Of a DNA stretch of 64,000 nt, positions 23,419-36,495 are shown one piece after another. Both the position numbers and the translations under genes were made by a program. Numbering within the stretch: position 1 is the first letter of the stretch; every line of letters starts with the position of its first letter. Under the pieces are notes generated by a model, which was not told where the DNA came from, did not search any database, and saw only the letters and a list, made by a program, of their open reading frames with translations. This DNA comes from Pholis gunnellus (taxonomy: Eukaryota; Chordata; Actinopteri; Perciformes; Pholidae). The stretch covers positions 19,398,262-19,462,261 of the forward strand of contig OU342819.1 in the NCBI GenBank assembly GCA_910591455.2. The letters are read 5' to 3'.

Positions 23419-26400
23419 CTTTAGGTGCAACCAAAAAAAAATAAAAAATCCCAAAAATAATAGAAAAAAAAAAAAAAGTAGTCCAGTTATGTAACTACGG
23501 AGTGTCGCGGAGCCTCTGTGCGCGCGGCGCTTTGCATGTGGCTACCGGGGCGTTTCTGCGACGGACGTCTCCGCTACTTCTAGTGAGGTTGTTTTTTTTT
23601 CTCCTCTCAGCTGACTGGAGGTCCCTTCTTTGCAGCAGCACTGACTGGACGGGAATGAGCGAACAAAAGCGGTGAGGGACGGGTAGCATCGGGATCCCAC
23701 TCCAGCCGGCGGAAGTGAGCTCAGATCTGACGCCGCCTCCTGTGTCGCTGCTGTGTGTTGATGCGCGCAGCCTTCAGTGGCGATAATCCGCCCCACTATC
23801 ACTTTCTTTTTTTTTTCCAGTACTGGTATGGGTGTGCCCTCTGTACGCGGTGGTGGTCCTGCTGTTATAATACAAATAAAAAAGGTCTATAATAACAAAC
23901 TGAAACTGTTATAGGAACTTATTACAATGATATTTGATGTGTATATCAGAGCCACAGGCGCACGTGTGTATTGATTAATTAGTTGTTAAATATTATAAGC
24001 AGTTAGGTTTTCTAGAATTAGAAGCCTACATATTAAACAAGGATAACTTTTTTATGATTAACTGAAAGGGATTGTAGATGATGTATCGCGTGTTTTGTAT
24101 ATCATTATATAAGACATTGTTAGATCATCAACTGATGGGAGTCACAACAAATGCCTAAATCTCGATTATAGACCTACTTTTCATTTGGGAATCATCACAG
24201 GGATATTACAGGTAATTCTCACCTGAACAGGGTGACAAGAAAATGGGAAATAAACTATAACTTGTTTATGTTTTTCTGATAGATAAATAGAGTTAAATCT
24301 AACAGAAAAAAAATAGATCTGGGAAGCTATAGGATCATATTCCAAATCTATTATGTATTGAAATGTTATGTACTACAATATAATACATTCATATCAAGTG
24401 TGTATTAATTGGTGAGAATAGTGTAATGATGATGACACCTCTTCAGTGGTTAATTTGTTAATATAACTTCAGTTCACACAGTGTGCCCTGGGAGATGTGG
24501 TACTCTACTTTCATCCCAGGCTCTCTACTGTCCCTTAGTGGCAGTGCTCATCATAACATAGAGCATGCCTCTGAAACTGTTGCTGATGAAACTGGGTCCA
24601 TCATCGTTGTCCAATCCCCTATTTTCCTCCCCACTCCTATTGATTCAACAACACTTATGTGAGAAGCGCAGTGAGGGGAATATTTGGAGCGGACCCTAAA
24701 GGATTGATTTCTCCGATCAGACGGGGGTAATGAACCTGTCGCGCCGCTGAGTGGAGCACAAGAGGTCAGAGGTTAGAGCTGGCCTAATGCATACAAATCA
24801 AGAGCAGGTCATTCCTTGTGTGTTGGGTCTTTAAGCTTATACTGTAGTATGCATCAGAGCAGGCGGAAGCTTTTTGAACAAACAGGAAGAAAAAGTGGGG
24901 CTCATTTGTCAGTCTGCTGCCGGAGTGAAAACCATTACAATCGACCGGCGGGTGTACCCACGAACGCATCTGCTCAAAACAAATGAAGGCAAAAATTGTC
25001 TCCGATAAACTCTTATGGGAGGCCGAAAAACCTCGCTCCAACCATCAGCGTTCAGCTTGATCTATCTGTGACCGTTACAGTGTTATTAGTGTTAGGGGGT
25101 TGCAAGGTTGTCTTGATTCCTCTTGTTGTTGACAGAATGGATGGACTGTGAGCTGAATTTCAATTGGCTCATAAAAGGAAGAGTTACTTCTCTTAGCAGG
25201 TGGAGGGGTTCCAATCCGATAGCTAGCACTCTTGCCTTCTGCTTGTGTGGACTTCCCCCTGTCCTGTAACATACAGAACCACAGTCTGGGGTAAACAGGG
25301 GCAGATGGAAGGGGGTAAACACTGGGGTTAGGCTTATATAAGCCGCCGCAATTCCAGATCTTTGCATCTCACCATTTTTCATGCTAAAAAAAAATGGCAA
25401 GGATTCAGTGCTCCCCTGGAGTTTTGTCCTTGTTTGGGCAGAGGAGCCTGCGTAACAGCATCCAGAGTATCATAGGACTCTGAAAGTAATAGTCAACTCA
25501 TAAAATTCTTAGGAGCTCCTTATGGCAGGTTTTACTGCAATTTTGTTAACAAACTGCAGTATAACAAGACTATTCATACTTGCTTTTGGCTCTGTGAAGC
25601 TGTGCTTATTTATGCCAACATCAGCATGCCAACGTGCTCACAAAGAAAATGCAAAAATGCTGCTGTTTGGCAGGTGCAATGTTTAGCATGTTTGCGTTAC
25701 ATTGCATTGCTAATTAGGATTAAACATCAAGTATGGCGCTAGATGAAAACATAAGAGCTCCTCAAAGTGATTTTATCCGGTGGGGTATCCATCCAATAGA
25801 TGTTGAGAAGACCACAAATGTCACTATGGAGATAATTGAAGTAGTTAGGATTCATCCTCTGGGGACCGTGAATGGCTGCACCAAATTGAATGGCAAACCA
25901 TCCCATAGTTTTGGAGACATTACACTGAAAGTGTCAACTTAATTTTGGTGCTATAGGAACCCTCAGGAGATCACCAAATCACTCTGGGAACCATGACTCT
26001 CAAAAAAGAAATGAATTGCAATTCATCGAGTAGTAGTTGAGATATGTTAATCCCGAGCATGGCTAAAAACCTCCCACACCGCACTCTAACTATATTTTAC
26101 AAATGGATATACTGTATATATCAACTAAACGTGATCATGGTCATCTCATGAGAGGAGGCACTAAATGGATGATATTCAATTTGAAGCAGTTGGCTTTTCA
26201 TCCCTATTGTCTACAGTATTTCTTAAATAGACAAGAGTTAAAAAACAAAGATACAATGTAAGTGGGAGAGATAAATGAAAGGAGAATAGGGATGTGTAAG
26301 CTGAAATCCTTTGGTGTCACACTGTCAGTGGAGGGTTTTCCTGCTCTTGGGCGATTTGGGCAAGAAAGCGTGCGAGAGAGAGATAGCTGGGTTCAGTCTG

Positions 26401-27212
26401 AGGGTCACGCTCAGTTTAGCATCGCTACAAGGCCAGAGAAACCTTTTTTATCCCATGAAAGCTTTCAGAACTGTCACACCTGCTTAGGTCTGTAACACCT
26501 CCCCACTCCCCCTCCTCTTCCTCCATCTTCACCACTTCCCACCCGCCCTCCTTCTCCCCCCTCACCACCCACCACAGAAAACAAGCTCTCCCATCATCCC
26601 ATGTGCCTGTCATGCCCACTAGGTGATTATTTTGTCGATGATCAATGTCTCCACGGAGGCATCTGCATCGGAAGACGTCCTTGGAAGATTAAAATTAAAT
26701 TGAACCCTGCAAGTGCAAACATTTATATACACGGTTTGGATTTTGGTTAGGACCTTGCTTTTGTAAAATTACCTGGAGCAATACGCTACTGCTCTGGAAA
26801 CTAATATTTGCATTGGAGGAGTTTTGTTCCACCACTTGGAGACTCTTGGAGTTCTAGGAAAAGCCATTAGGGAGGGCACTTACATATGTATGCTGGTACT
26901 GCAATAACAGAAAGAAAAAATGACACAAACCCAGCAGCCCAAAACTTTAATGTATCCGCTGAACAAATCGGAAGGGCAAAAAAAAAAACATGGCAGGTGC
27001 AATCACGTCTTTTGCTTCTATAAATAAGCAACGTGACATTTCAGGTTTTGTTGTTTCTGACAGAGCTGAGAGGCATTGGGGAAATTAATCCTGTTTTTCT
27101 CGTTTTAAAAAAAGTGTAAGTGTAAGAAAATGTGAGAACACTTTATGCTCCGATTACTCTGCTCCTGTTCCCGTCATGTTTCTTGAAATGTGGACACCTT
27201 TATTCCACCCTT
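23419..27212. other. khdrbs1 upstream region and gene-free DNA
   Basis: The first 400 bp (to about 23800) are CG-richer and probably hold the khdrbs1 promoter and transcription start; no TATA box was recognised. Beyond this the DNA is AT-rich without coding exons. Part of it, about 25610-25990, is a dispersed repeat listed separately. A pyrimidine-rich stretch lies at about 26498-26575. Confidence 0.45.
25610..25990. mobile_element. dispersed repeat, old copy
   Basis: Phrases such as catgccaacgtgctcacaaa, tggcgctagatgaaaac, atccatccaatagatgttga, aggattcatcctctggggac and aggagatcaccaaatc match, from general knowledge, a repeat that is very common in percomorph fish genomes. The copy is diverged and has no coding capacity. 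A 69-codon open frame across it is incidental. Confidence 0.6.
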
Positions 27213-27788
27213 TAGTGCAGGGGACTTCAACATGTTTCAGGCCAAGGACCCCCAAACTGATAGAGCGATGGAGCAGGGACCCCCGACTATATATATTGTG
27301 TTTAATATTAAACTGGGCCTAGTGCCATGTATATACATACCTTATTATTGTGCATTCAATACTAAGCTTTTCAAATAATACACAGGTTCATATATTTCAA
27401 ACATGTGCAAGGTACAGTGAGTAGGGTGGCCGAGCCACTGCCATTTAGAAACACACCTTGTCAACCGATACCAATGCCAATATCAACATTGTCTGTCAAT
27501 TGCATGATAATCATGCATACAAGCTGTTCAAATTGACATTTTTATTTTAAACATAAATGTGGAAACGAAAAATGAGTGATGGCCTATTAGTGCCACTGCC
27601 ATGCATAAACATACCTGTTATCTTGCATACAATACTGAACTATTAAAATAATGGACAGATTCATGTTTGAAAAAAAATAAAATAAAAAAATAAAATTGTC
27701 TAATCAACCAAAAACTTCGCGGACCACCTGCAGTACCTCAGCGGACCCCCTAGGGATCGCGGACCCCCTGTTGAAGACCTCTGTAGTG
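27213..27788. mobile_element. hAT-like non-autonomous element with TAGTG flanks
   Basis: The left end CAGGGGACTTCAACATG at 27218 and the right end (ending at 27783; reverse complement CAGAGGTCTTCAACAGGGGG) form imperfect terminal inverted repeats of the CAGNGG type seen in hAT elements. Both sides are flanked by TAGTG (27213-27217 and 27784-27788), a possible target duplication, although hAT elements usually make 8 bp. No transposase is encoded. Internally, about 27315-27394 and 27580-27668 are an imperfect direct repeat. Confidence 0.65.
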
Positions 27789-27838
27789 CATACTACTCTG
27801 AAATATAGAATAAAGTATAGTGAGTCAGGAAGACATAC

Positions 27839-27840
<2 letters not shown>

Positions 27841-27908
<68 letters not shown>
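27841..27908. repeat. (AT)n microsatellite
   Basis: About 68 nt of uninterrupted AT repeat, 53 bp beyond the right end of the hAT-like element. Confidence 0.97.
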
Positions 27909-27911
<3 letters not shown>

Positions 27912-28309
27912 ATATAGCAAAACTGCATTATTCTTAAATGCCTAATATATCCCCCATTAATATATCTAAAATGGCATTAATCAACATTTTTATATAAAGG
28001 CCAATAGAGAGCGAGTAAATATTCAATTACATTTATTATGATGATACTATTGTTTGCTATCACAAACAATATCTTACCAATACCTTCGAGATATCCATCT
28101 TTCAGAAAATGTCTTTGGTAGAGAGAAGTTCCATTCACAGCAACATCTTTGGATGAGGACATTGTTTCTGAAGGTGTCCAACGCTCTTGAATCTTTCAGT
28201 GCTGTGAGCACCACAAACAAAATCCAACCTGGGCGAATACAATCATAAGTATCTGTATGGCAAGGAAGGTGAGAAACCAAGGTTTCCTTTGACCCTGAGT
28301 CAAATGAAT

Positions 28310-28620
28310 ACCCTCGGAATAAAATGGGTTCTTGGTAGAACCACCTAGGTGGATTCTTGTTAGCACCCATAGTAGGTGGAAAGGTTCTGGACAGAACCTC
28401 TAGAAAGGGTTCTGGGTGGAACTATTACTCCAAAGAAAGGTTCTCTGCTGAAACTCTCAGGTCACTCTCTTGGTGGAACCTTTAACAGATGGTTCATGGT
28501 ATAGTCCTTTATGTTGGATTCTCGGTAGAACCCTCTGAAAGGGTTCCAGGTGAAACCTTGACAAAAGGTTCTACCAGAAACCAAAATGGGTTCTCCCATG
28601 AGGAAAAGCCTAAGAACCCT
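28310..28620. repeat. tandem GGTTCT / AGAACC palindromic repeat block
   Basis: GGTTCT and its complement AGAACC (or GGAACC/GGTTCC variants) alternate about every 15-35 bases, giving many overlapping short hairpins, for example gggttcttggtagaacc, aaggttctggacagaacc and ggattctcggtagaacc. No coding capacity. Similar blocks are known to me from fish genomes; the origin is not clear from sequence alone. Confidence 0.75.
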
Positions 28621-29780
28621 ATATTGCTCTAGTTAGCGCCCTCTTTTCTAAGACACCAAAACACGCTATAAAATGTTTATTACATTGTCTATAGAATAAT
28701 AGTCTAAAAATATATCAGTAGGTCAAGAACTACTTCAGTTCAGCATCGTGTTCACATGCTGCACAGTTTTAGCTCAATACATTTTTGTATCACCTACTAT
28801 TATACAACATAGTGTATGCTTCTTTGGCACCAGACCCAATAATCAGCGAGGGGCACATCTCTGCACACAACTGTGTGTTACATCATAAAGCTGACTACCT
28901 GGCCAGTATCCCCAAACATTGATTTACACTTTAAGAGAATGATATCGTTTGATATGAATGTTTGAGTGGTGTGATTTGTGCTGAAAGAAAGTAGGCCACT
29001 CCGGAGCCCAGGGGGGCTGAGGAAGGGCTGGATGTGATTACTCACATTCAAGGCTTTCATTCGTTATTTTCATCAATGTTCTGTTTGTTCTCTGAGTGCT
29101 GTTTTTATTGTTTTGTCTGTGTGTCTTCACTGTGTGCACAAGTGTGTGATTTATATCGAACATACTTTACACTCAGGGGCTCTCCCTCTCTCCTTCACGC
29201 TTTACACTCTCCTGCTAAAGACATACCTACAGAATTGATTTATGGTGCCCGGTCGCATTCATCCAAATGAAAAGCCAATAGGTGTTTATAGACACATGTA
29301 TATCTTCACATAATGCCCTGTGGCTCGTTAAGTTTTTATATCCAGTGTTACCTCTGGGAGATTGCCCAGGTGGCAGTTTGCATTCAACCCTGGTTCTGTG
29401 TCATCAGTAAGCAAACAGTAAAGTGGCTGTGGGAGATGGTTACGCTCTCAGGCTGGGCTGTTGGGCCACATAGATGGAGTGAAGATTTCATTATGTCGTA
29501 GACACATTTTAACGGGCAGTGTGATGGAATATACTGGGCTATATCTCCTTGTGTGAATAGCTTCCTTCTACTAATAATGGAGTGAGTCATTGTAGTACTT
29601 ACTGCGTGTAAAATATATTATAGCGCACTAGTTATTCTGATGGTGTATGTTTTCTGTCGTAAAAACAACAAGATTATTCTGAATGGAAATTGGTTTAGCA
29701 TGGGAGGTTTTCAGCTGATTGATTCTCAGTGTTGGTTCGGTGGTTGGTTGGACGGACAGTCAGACAGACAAAGAGACAAA

Positions 29781-30666
29781 TATATATATATATATGGATG
29801 GATATATAGAGATGATGGATGGATAGATGGAGATGGACGGATAAATGGATGTATAGAGATGGATGGATGGATGGATGATGGATATATAGAGATGGATGGA
29901 TAGATATAAAGATGGATGGATGGGTGGATGGATGGAGATGGGCGGATAAATGGATACATAGAGATGGATGGATGATATATAGAGATGGATGGATGGAGAG
30001 ATGGATGGATATATAGAGAAGGATGGATGATAGAGATGGATGGATGGATGGATATATAGAGATGGATGGATGGATATATAGAGATGGATGGATGGATATA
30101 TAGATGATGGATGGATATATAGAGAAGGATGGCTGGATAGAGATGGATGGATGGATAGAAATGGATGGATGTATATAGAGAAGGATGGATGGATATATAG
30201 AGATGGATAGATGGATATATAGAGATGGATGATGGAGAGATGGATGGATATATAGAGAAGGATGGATGGATATAGGGATAGATGGATATATAGAGATGGA
30301 TGGATGGAGAGATGGATGGATATATAGAGATGGATGGATGGATATATAGAGATGGATGATGGAGAGATGGATGGATATATAGAGAAGGATGGATGGATAT
30401 ATAGAGATGGATGATGGAGAGATGGATGGATATATAGAGAAGGATGGATGGATATAGGGATAGATGGATATATAGAGATGGATGGATGGATATATAGAGA
30501 TGGATGATGGAGAGATGGATGGATATATAGAGATGGATGGATGGAGAGATGGATGGATATATAGAGATGGATGGATGGAGAGATGGATGGATATATAGAG
30601 ATGGATGGATGGAGAGATGGATGGATGGAGAGATGGATATATAGATATATAGATGATGGATGGATC
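29781..30666. repeat. GGAT / TATAGAGA minisatellite, about 0.9 kb
   Basis: Composite tandem array built from GGATGGAT and ATATATAGAGATG modules in variable order, with higher-order units of about 20-45 bp. Some neighbouring units are almost identical, for example around 30500-30610, which indicates recent expansion. A 340-codon open frame on the minus strand rich in Ile, His, Pro and Ser covers it; it is a product of the repeat, not a gene. Confidence 0.95.
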
Positions 30667-30842
30667 TAAGGTCTAAGGAAAGTTTTCTGGTGCGGGTTAT
30701 GACTATTTCATTAAAGTTAGGGGAACTTGCACGGTTACATGAACACATGGTTATGGCTTCTCCTGAATTAAAGTTGGATGTTTTCTCTCTCTGTGATCAC
30801 ATCACCGTACTTCCTCCTTTGCTCCCATCATAATTACTTTGG

Positions 30843-30856
30843 CCATTAGAGGGCGC
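30843..30856 (+). promoter_or_regulatory. CTCF-like core motif
   Basis: CCATTAGAGGGCGC matches the commonly used CTCF core (CCASYAGRKGGCRS) at 13 of 14 positions. It lies between khdrbs1 and hmbox1. A motif match alone is weak evidence for binding. Confidence 0.35.
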
Positions 30857-31668
30857 CGTCACCTGAAGGTAAACCTAATTATGGCTGTAACTTGTCATGG
30901 GAGGACAGTCTTGTTAAAGCAGTACCCTGGCACCATAGATGTTATTACACTACCTGTGCCAGCAGAAATATTTTTGATCGGGAATGGATTTAGAGATAAC
31001 TGGTACTGTACGCTTTGCAAGTGTGTGAAAATCTCCCAGACTTGTTCTTTTTGAGATTTCAGTAGTGAAGTAAATGTTTTCAGTGTAGACATCATTCTCC
31101 CTTTTATTTTTGACATCATCTGGCTTTTAGTTCAGCCTCTCCTTTCCCAAAACAGGTGGACTGTCATTGCCAAAAACCCAGACAAACAGGGCTCACAGCC
31201 CATTGGGTACATCAAACCATGGTCTCTCCAGCCTCTTTCTGCTGAATAGTGTCTCGAGAGCACACATACTCTCAATAATCTCTGAAACCAAGAGGATTTA
31301 GCGCTTGGTTTTAGGCTCGGCAATTAGAAATGCGTTTAGGCTTTCAAAGGCTGACTGCAGGTGGAGACCAGAGGCCTTTCTTAGCCGTTAAAGCTCTGTA
31401 AAGAAATGTCAGGGGGTGTCGAGATTCCCCTCTCTTCAACCTTCTTTCAGCTTTCGGGGCATTTGTATAAATAAAGCCGTAACTCATCCCACATTCAGTT
31501 TTTTAATGACTGTAAATGATATACCTCTCTACACAGTGCCTCTTCAAAGCCACTATTCTTTTAAGGTAAAATAGAAGCGTAAAGGACAGAAATCCTGCCT
31601 TTGAGCTTCTTTTCAGGGTTCCCTTTGATCGAGTCTATGTGTGTGCTTGGCTGTGTAGGCGCAGATGC

Positions 31669-31699
<31 letters not shown>

Positions 31700-34584
31700 A
31701 GTGTGTGTCTGTGCTTATGTGTTCATGACAACAAAACCACCATGTTCCCAAAAGCCAAAGACGTGTGATCAAGTGCAACCCCTCTCAGGTATTTGGGAGT
31801 GTGTATGTGCATGCACGTGTGTCGAAATGTGAGGCTCTTCCCAGCTAATGGCAAGACGCCCCAGATAGAAGTACAAGAAACTATAAAAGTGCCGCCACCC
31901 CCACGCAGTCACCCAACTTCCCCTGCATCATTACCCGCTGCTTTGAACGTTTCATGCACGCAACGAATGCAGAGAAATGCAATTCATCACCTCTTCGCTC
32001 CACATCTCGCTAAAAAATGATTCATGGGAATTCGTAATTAGGTGAGGGGCACATTTTCCCAAGAACAATATTCATGTTCCGATCCCGCTTCCTGCAGTCG
32101 TCTACAGTTAAGAAGCACATCCGACATTTGTTGTCCCTGTTCCGCGGCCTCATTGCCTGTTCATCTTTGCACAAATTCATGGCACGGCTAAAGCTGTGTA
32201 TGTTAACAGCATGACTAATATGTATGTGCTGTTTTGGGATTCAGCCCAACGACCGACCAACCCCACAGCGGAAAAATCATGTCACACTTGGTAATTTAAA
32301 ACACAATGTTATGTTTCTCACCTCGCTGCTCGGCTCACCATGCATGCACAAACAAAAGCGTACACCTTATGAATTCTTTGGGGTTGAGGCAACATTGGGT
32401 TACGCAGGCAAAGAGGCCATCCGACAAAGCCCCTGGGGAGTTTTTGGTCTTTTCACGTATCAGGAAACCCACCTCTTTGCTGTCGTTTTGGGTAATCCGA
32501 CTGTTTGGCGGGCTTGACTCCCTCCTCACGCCGAGGTTACGAGGTCCTTCTTGAGTGTCGAGTCAGATTTATCCATTTTGGCCTTTAGTGAAAGCATGCA
32601 TGCGCACACACGCACACAAAACAAACAATGCACCACATGCCTGGATAAAAATACACTCGCACACAAGCCGTGGGTGAAGCAGAGGCTCAGGCCCCTCCAC
32701 TAAGACAACACCTGGATCAACACAGCTGCCCTGATGAGGTCTGATGTGGCCTCGGACGTCTGAAACTCTGCATTCGCTCAGCTACCCTGCAGTGCTTCCT
32801 ACAGTACTGAGGTCAGGCGGACCATCCAACCTTGGTCAAGGCTGAACCTTCGATGAATTTTAAAGACTTTTTGTTGTTTTTTCTTGCACTGCTCTTGCAA
32901 TGTTTCTTGGAGCTGTGTGCATTAAATCACCTCGCTGTTTTCCTTCACTTTATGGGAAAACACCCTCAGATACTCTCAAACCAAAACTATACTTCCCTCA
33001 CAAATTTGAACAAAAACAATTGACTGGCAATAGTTTTACTTGGTTAATATAATAAATGATTCGACTAGGGCTTAGTAGAGGGTTAGTCGACTAACTGATC
33101 TTTTTGGTCTTTGTTGTCTACGGTCATTTATTTGATGCTCTTTCATGCTGAATGATTTATTTCCAAGACACATCTGATAAACACAAGATTCAAAGATGTG
33201 CTTTCGTGTGATTCCTTGTGGAGAAACTCAGTTTCACCGATCTGCCGATCAAAGCTAAAATCCAATAACTGCTTAGTGTTAGTTGACGAAGAATTTCTTT
33301 GGTTGAGAATCCCTAGATCTGACACATAACCTTTCAACTTCTTTCATTGCTTCCATAGGCTTTTAATGTTCAAACTCGAAATACATTTTAAAAACTTTAT
33401 AACAACCATGTCCGCTGTTTTAGACTCTAACTGCCCCTGTACACCTTGCCAAACACTTAAATTAGCTGAAATGAAAGCAGTTGAAGTGTTTGAACCCAAA
33501 TGGACTCTTGTTCTACAACCTACAGTTATTTTATGTGACAAGCGTCGTTATTTGAAATTAAACCCCGATCTCTCACTAACCAAGTACGTTTGTTGTGTAA
33601 GTAAATCTTAAAACTATAAGTAATTTTGGCAAAGACACTAAATGCATGTAATAAGCAGAGGCGGATGTTCACTCCAAACGCCAATGGCGGCTCCTTGAGA
33701 GGTTTGCATGCAACAATATCTTCAGTTACATCAGAACTGGAAAGTATTTATTCATTGAAACAAGAGCAAAGAACGACACTGAAGGCTTTCTCTCAATGTA
33801 AAGGTGTGCAGTCTCTTTTTTTTGATTGATAGATGGTTCATTCAAAAACCAGCAGCAACTTCTGCTGACGCTTCAACCCCTTAAAATGCTTCAACTACAT
33901 TTCACATGCAAATAAATACCATTGTACCCTGTGTTTACAGTTTTCAACGTGTAACCTGCCCCATACCTGAGCATGAAATATGACAACATTTTCTGCAGTC
34001 TCTTCACTCTCATGTAAACTACACAATCTATTATTATTAATATATGCCAAGATATGGAAACTGCCCACACTTAGACCGTACCCAATTAACCCTTAAACTT
34101 CCCCCCGCATGCATCAGACTCGACCCTGCGACTTAAGGGCAGCGTGAATACCATTAAGATATTCCACCCACACCATCTCCTCGTGATTTTGATTATGATA
34201 CGAGCCGAGGAGTTAATACACGTATTAATTACCTGTGTAGGAGACAAACCAGCTCCCAGAGCGAACCCACAACCCCCACCTTCCTCCCACGGACCGTCAC
34301 CGTTGTGTTCAAATGAGCCATCATCGTCCGACTGTCTCCAAGGTCAGCCGAGGCTCTGCTGTTAGCGCAGTTCCCCTGCTTTGGGAAGTCTCTAAAGTCC
34401 CTCAGTAATTAGAATAATTAGAATGAAACAAGGTCAAGACGGACGACAGAGGAATCGAACAGAGGGACGTGGGAAGAGAAGGAGACGGTTGTAATTCTCA
34501 TGGAGAGTGGATGTGATTACGGCTCGATACTTAAGTTTCCAATTATCTCTCTGTTACAGGGAGGAGCAGAGACATAATTGGCCT

Positions 34585-34585
<1 letters not shown>

Positions 34586-34620
<35 letters not shown>
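34586..34620. repeat. (CA)n microsatellite
   Basis: Uninterrupted CA repeat of about 35 nt in gene-free DNA. Confidence 0.95.
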
Positions 34621-34622
<2 letters not shown>

Positions 34623-36438
34623 CAAAGTCTTCAACCTGTCTGGCCATCCCTGAACAAAAACCTTCACAGAACCACTTGACGTGACTGCACGTCTGCCGCT
34701 CTCACCCACACACACCGAGCAACAATGTGATATCTTCTCCAAATTTCAACTCGTATCTCTCCGGGCGCTACCGGGCATGCCAGGGCGTGTAGGTGGCTTC
34801 TCGCAGCGTGCTCCTGTGGAGGAAGCCAAAAAGCACAAGTCGGTGGAGAGAAGAGCATCGGATCAGCGCGTAGAGCGCATACAGCAGGAGGTCAGCGCAG
34901 GCCAGCACGCAGGAGACGCTCACAGTCCAAATAACAAGCAGAACAAACAGGAGGATTTCTATTTCCCAGCTGCAGGCTTTCTCCTCTGAATGCTTAGCGG
35001 AGCTGGAAGTTCAACTATCACAAGCTGCAACAGTCGCGTTTCGTTGTGTTTAACCCTTTGTGTTCAAAATGAACTTAAAGACGGTAGATTCACTTTAGGT
35101 TTTGTCGTTTAGTCACTTGGTCAGTTGGCATGATCTAAATCAAGTTTGTTGATCAATTAAAGGGAACCACCGATCAATGCTCCACATCGAAGTCTGTTTA
35201 CGGGTCCTGCTGCACAGTTGGGTCTAAAAGCTACAAGTTTGAATATGAAAACAATCTGTGTGTGTGTGGAGATGTGAAGTGATCTTTCCAGACCCCCTGT
35301 AGCCCCCTCCTCATCTCTGCTGGAAGCTAACGGCTTGAGGCTACATTAGCCACTGCTAGCATAACGCACCCGAATCTCCGACACAATTAAAGACGGTCGA
35401 CTTGCATTATGGGTAATGTAAGCGGCAGGTTTGTGAAGGAAGAAGAGTGTGTGAAAAACAAAGTAAATCTCCGTTTCTGCTCTGATCTCGCTTTTTTTCT
35501 GGTTTACCTTTTCAGAAATGGCAGTAAAGATGATCTGCACATTTGTTTGTTCATAGATAAGACTTAATGTGAATTGGCTCATGATGGTTCCAACTACTGA
35601 AAATACAGATATCACCCAAAACTAGTCAGAACCACCAATGTGCAGATTTTCCTGCTAAGAAAACTGTCAAACAGTGCACAGCTGGGTCTCTGTGTTCTTT
35701 GGCCCTGCAAGGAAAATCACTTCCCCATTCCAGTCCTGGCTCCACCAGTTTATTTGGACTTGGACATGCTGGGATGTTTGATGCCGAGCCCCTTTTGTTT
35801 TAGCTGTTTAACCCCGGTCCTCTGTCAACAGCCAGAAAAGCAGCTTCCTCCTGCTTTCTCCCTCCATCGATCTGTTTACGGCCTCTGGCGGCGACGTGGA
35901 ATTTGCCGCTTGCAGAAAAAAAAAACATTCTGTGCAAACATCTCGGAGGCCAACTGAATCCATTACGGCCGGCCCAGAACTGCTGTTGTTTTTCAACTTC
36001 ACGGAGCAAACAGTAAATGTGACTGAGGAATTAGAGGCTGGGAGAAGAGTCGCTCATGCACGCCAGCTTCGGCGGCATCAGGCTACAAGCTTTTATCTCC
36101 AGGTTGTTGGTTTTTGTGCGTCTGGACACGCTCCGTCTCATTTGCATTCATGCGACGGAGCAGCGGCCGTAAAAGTGACATAGGTGGGAGCTTAACGTAA
36201 TGGCCTTTTTTTTTTAAGTAATAATGTACTGAGTGGGTATATTTATATGAATGTCGCCAAGTGTGTGATGGTAAAAGGGCAAGAGTTACAGTGCCTGTGT
36301 GTGTGTGTGTGTGTGTGAGGTTTATTTCCCTGCTTCATGAGGCTGCTGCACATCATCAGTGAAGTAAAAGAGCATTCTGGCATCTTCTACACTCCAATAC
36401 ACAGGAGAATAAATTCCCTCACAAGTCCATCCTTTCCA

Positions 36439-36440
<2 letters not shown>

Positions 36441-36493
<53 letters not shown>
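36441..36493. repeat. (AC)n microsatellite
   Basis: Uninterrupted AC repeat of about 53 nt in gene-free DNA. Confidence 0.95.

Positions 36494-36495
<2 letters not shown>

Noticed and set aside
29781..30666. CRISPR-like regular repeat array
   Set aside because: Units are contiguous without unique spacers, and the context is a vertebrate genome.
29726..30748. 340-codon open frame, Ile/His/Pro/Ser repeats
   Set aside because: Produced by the GGAT/TATAGA minisatellite; its low-complexity sequence follows the repeat period exactly.
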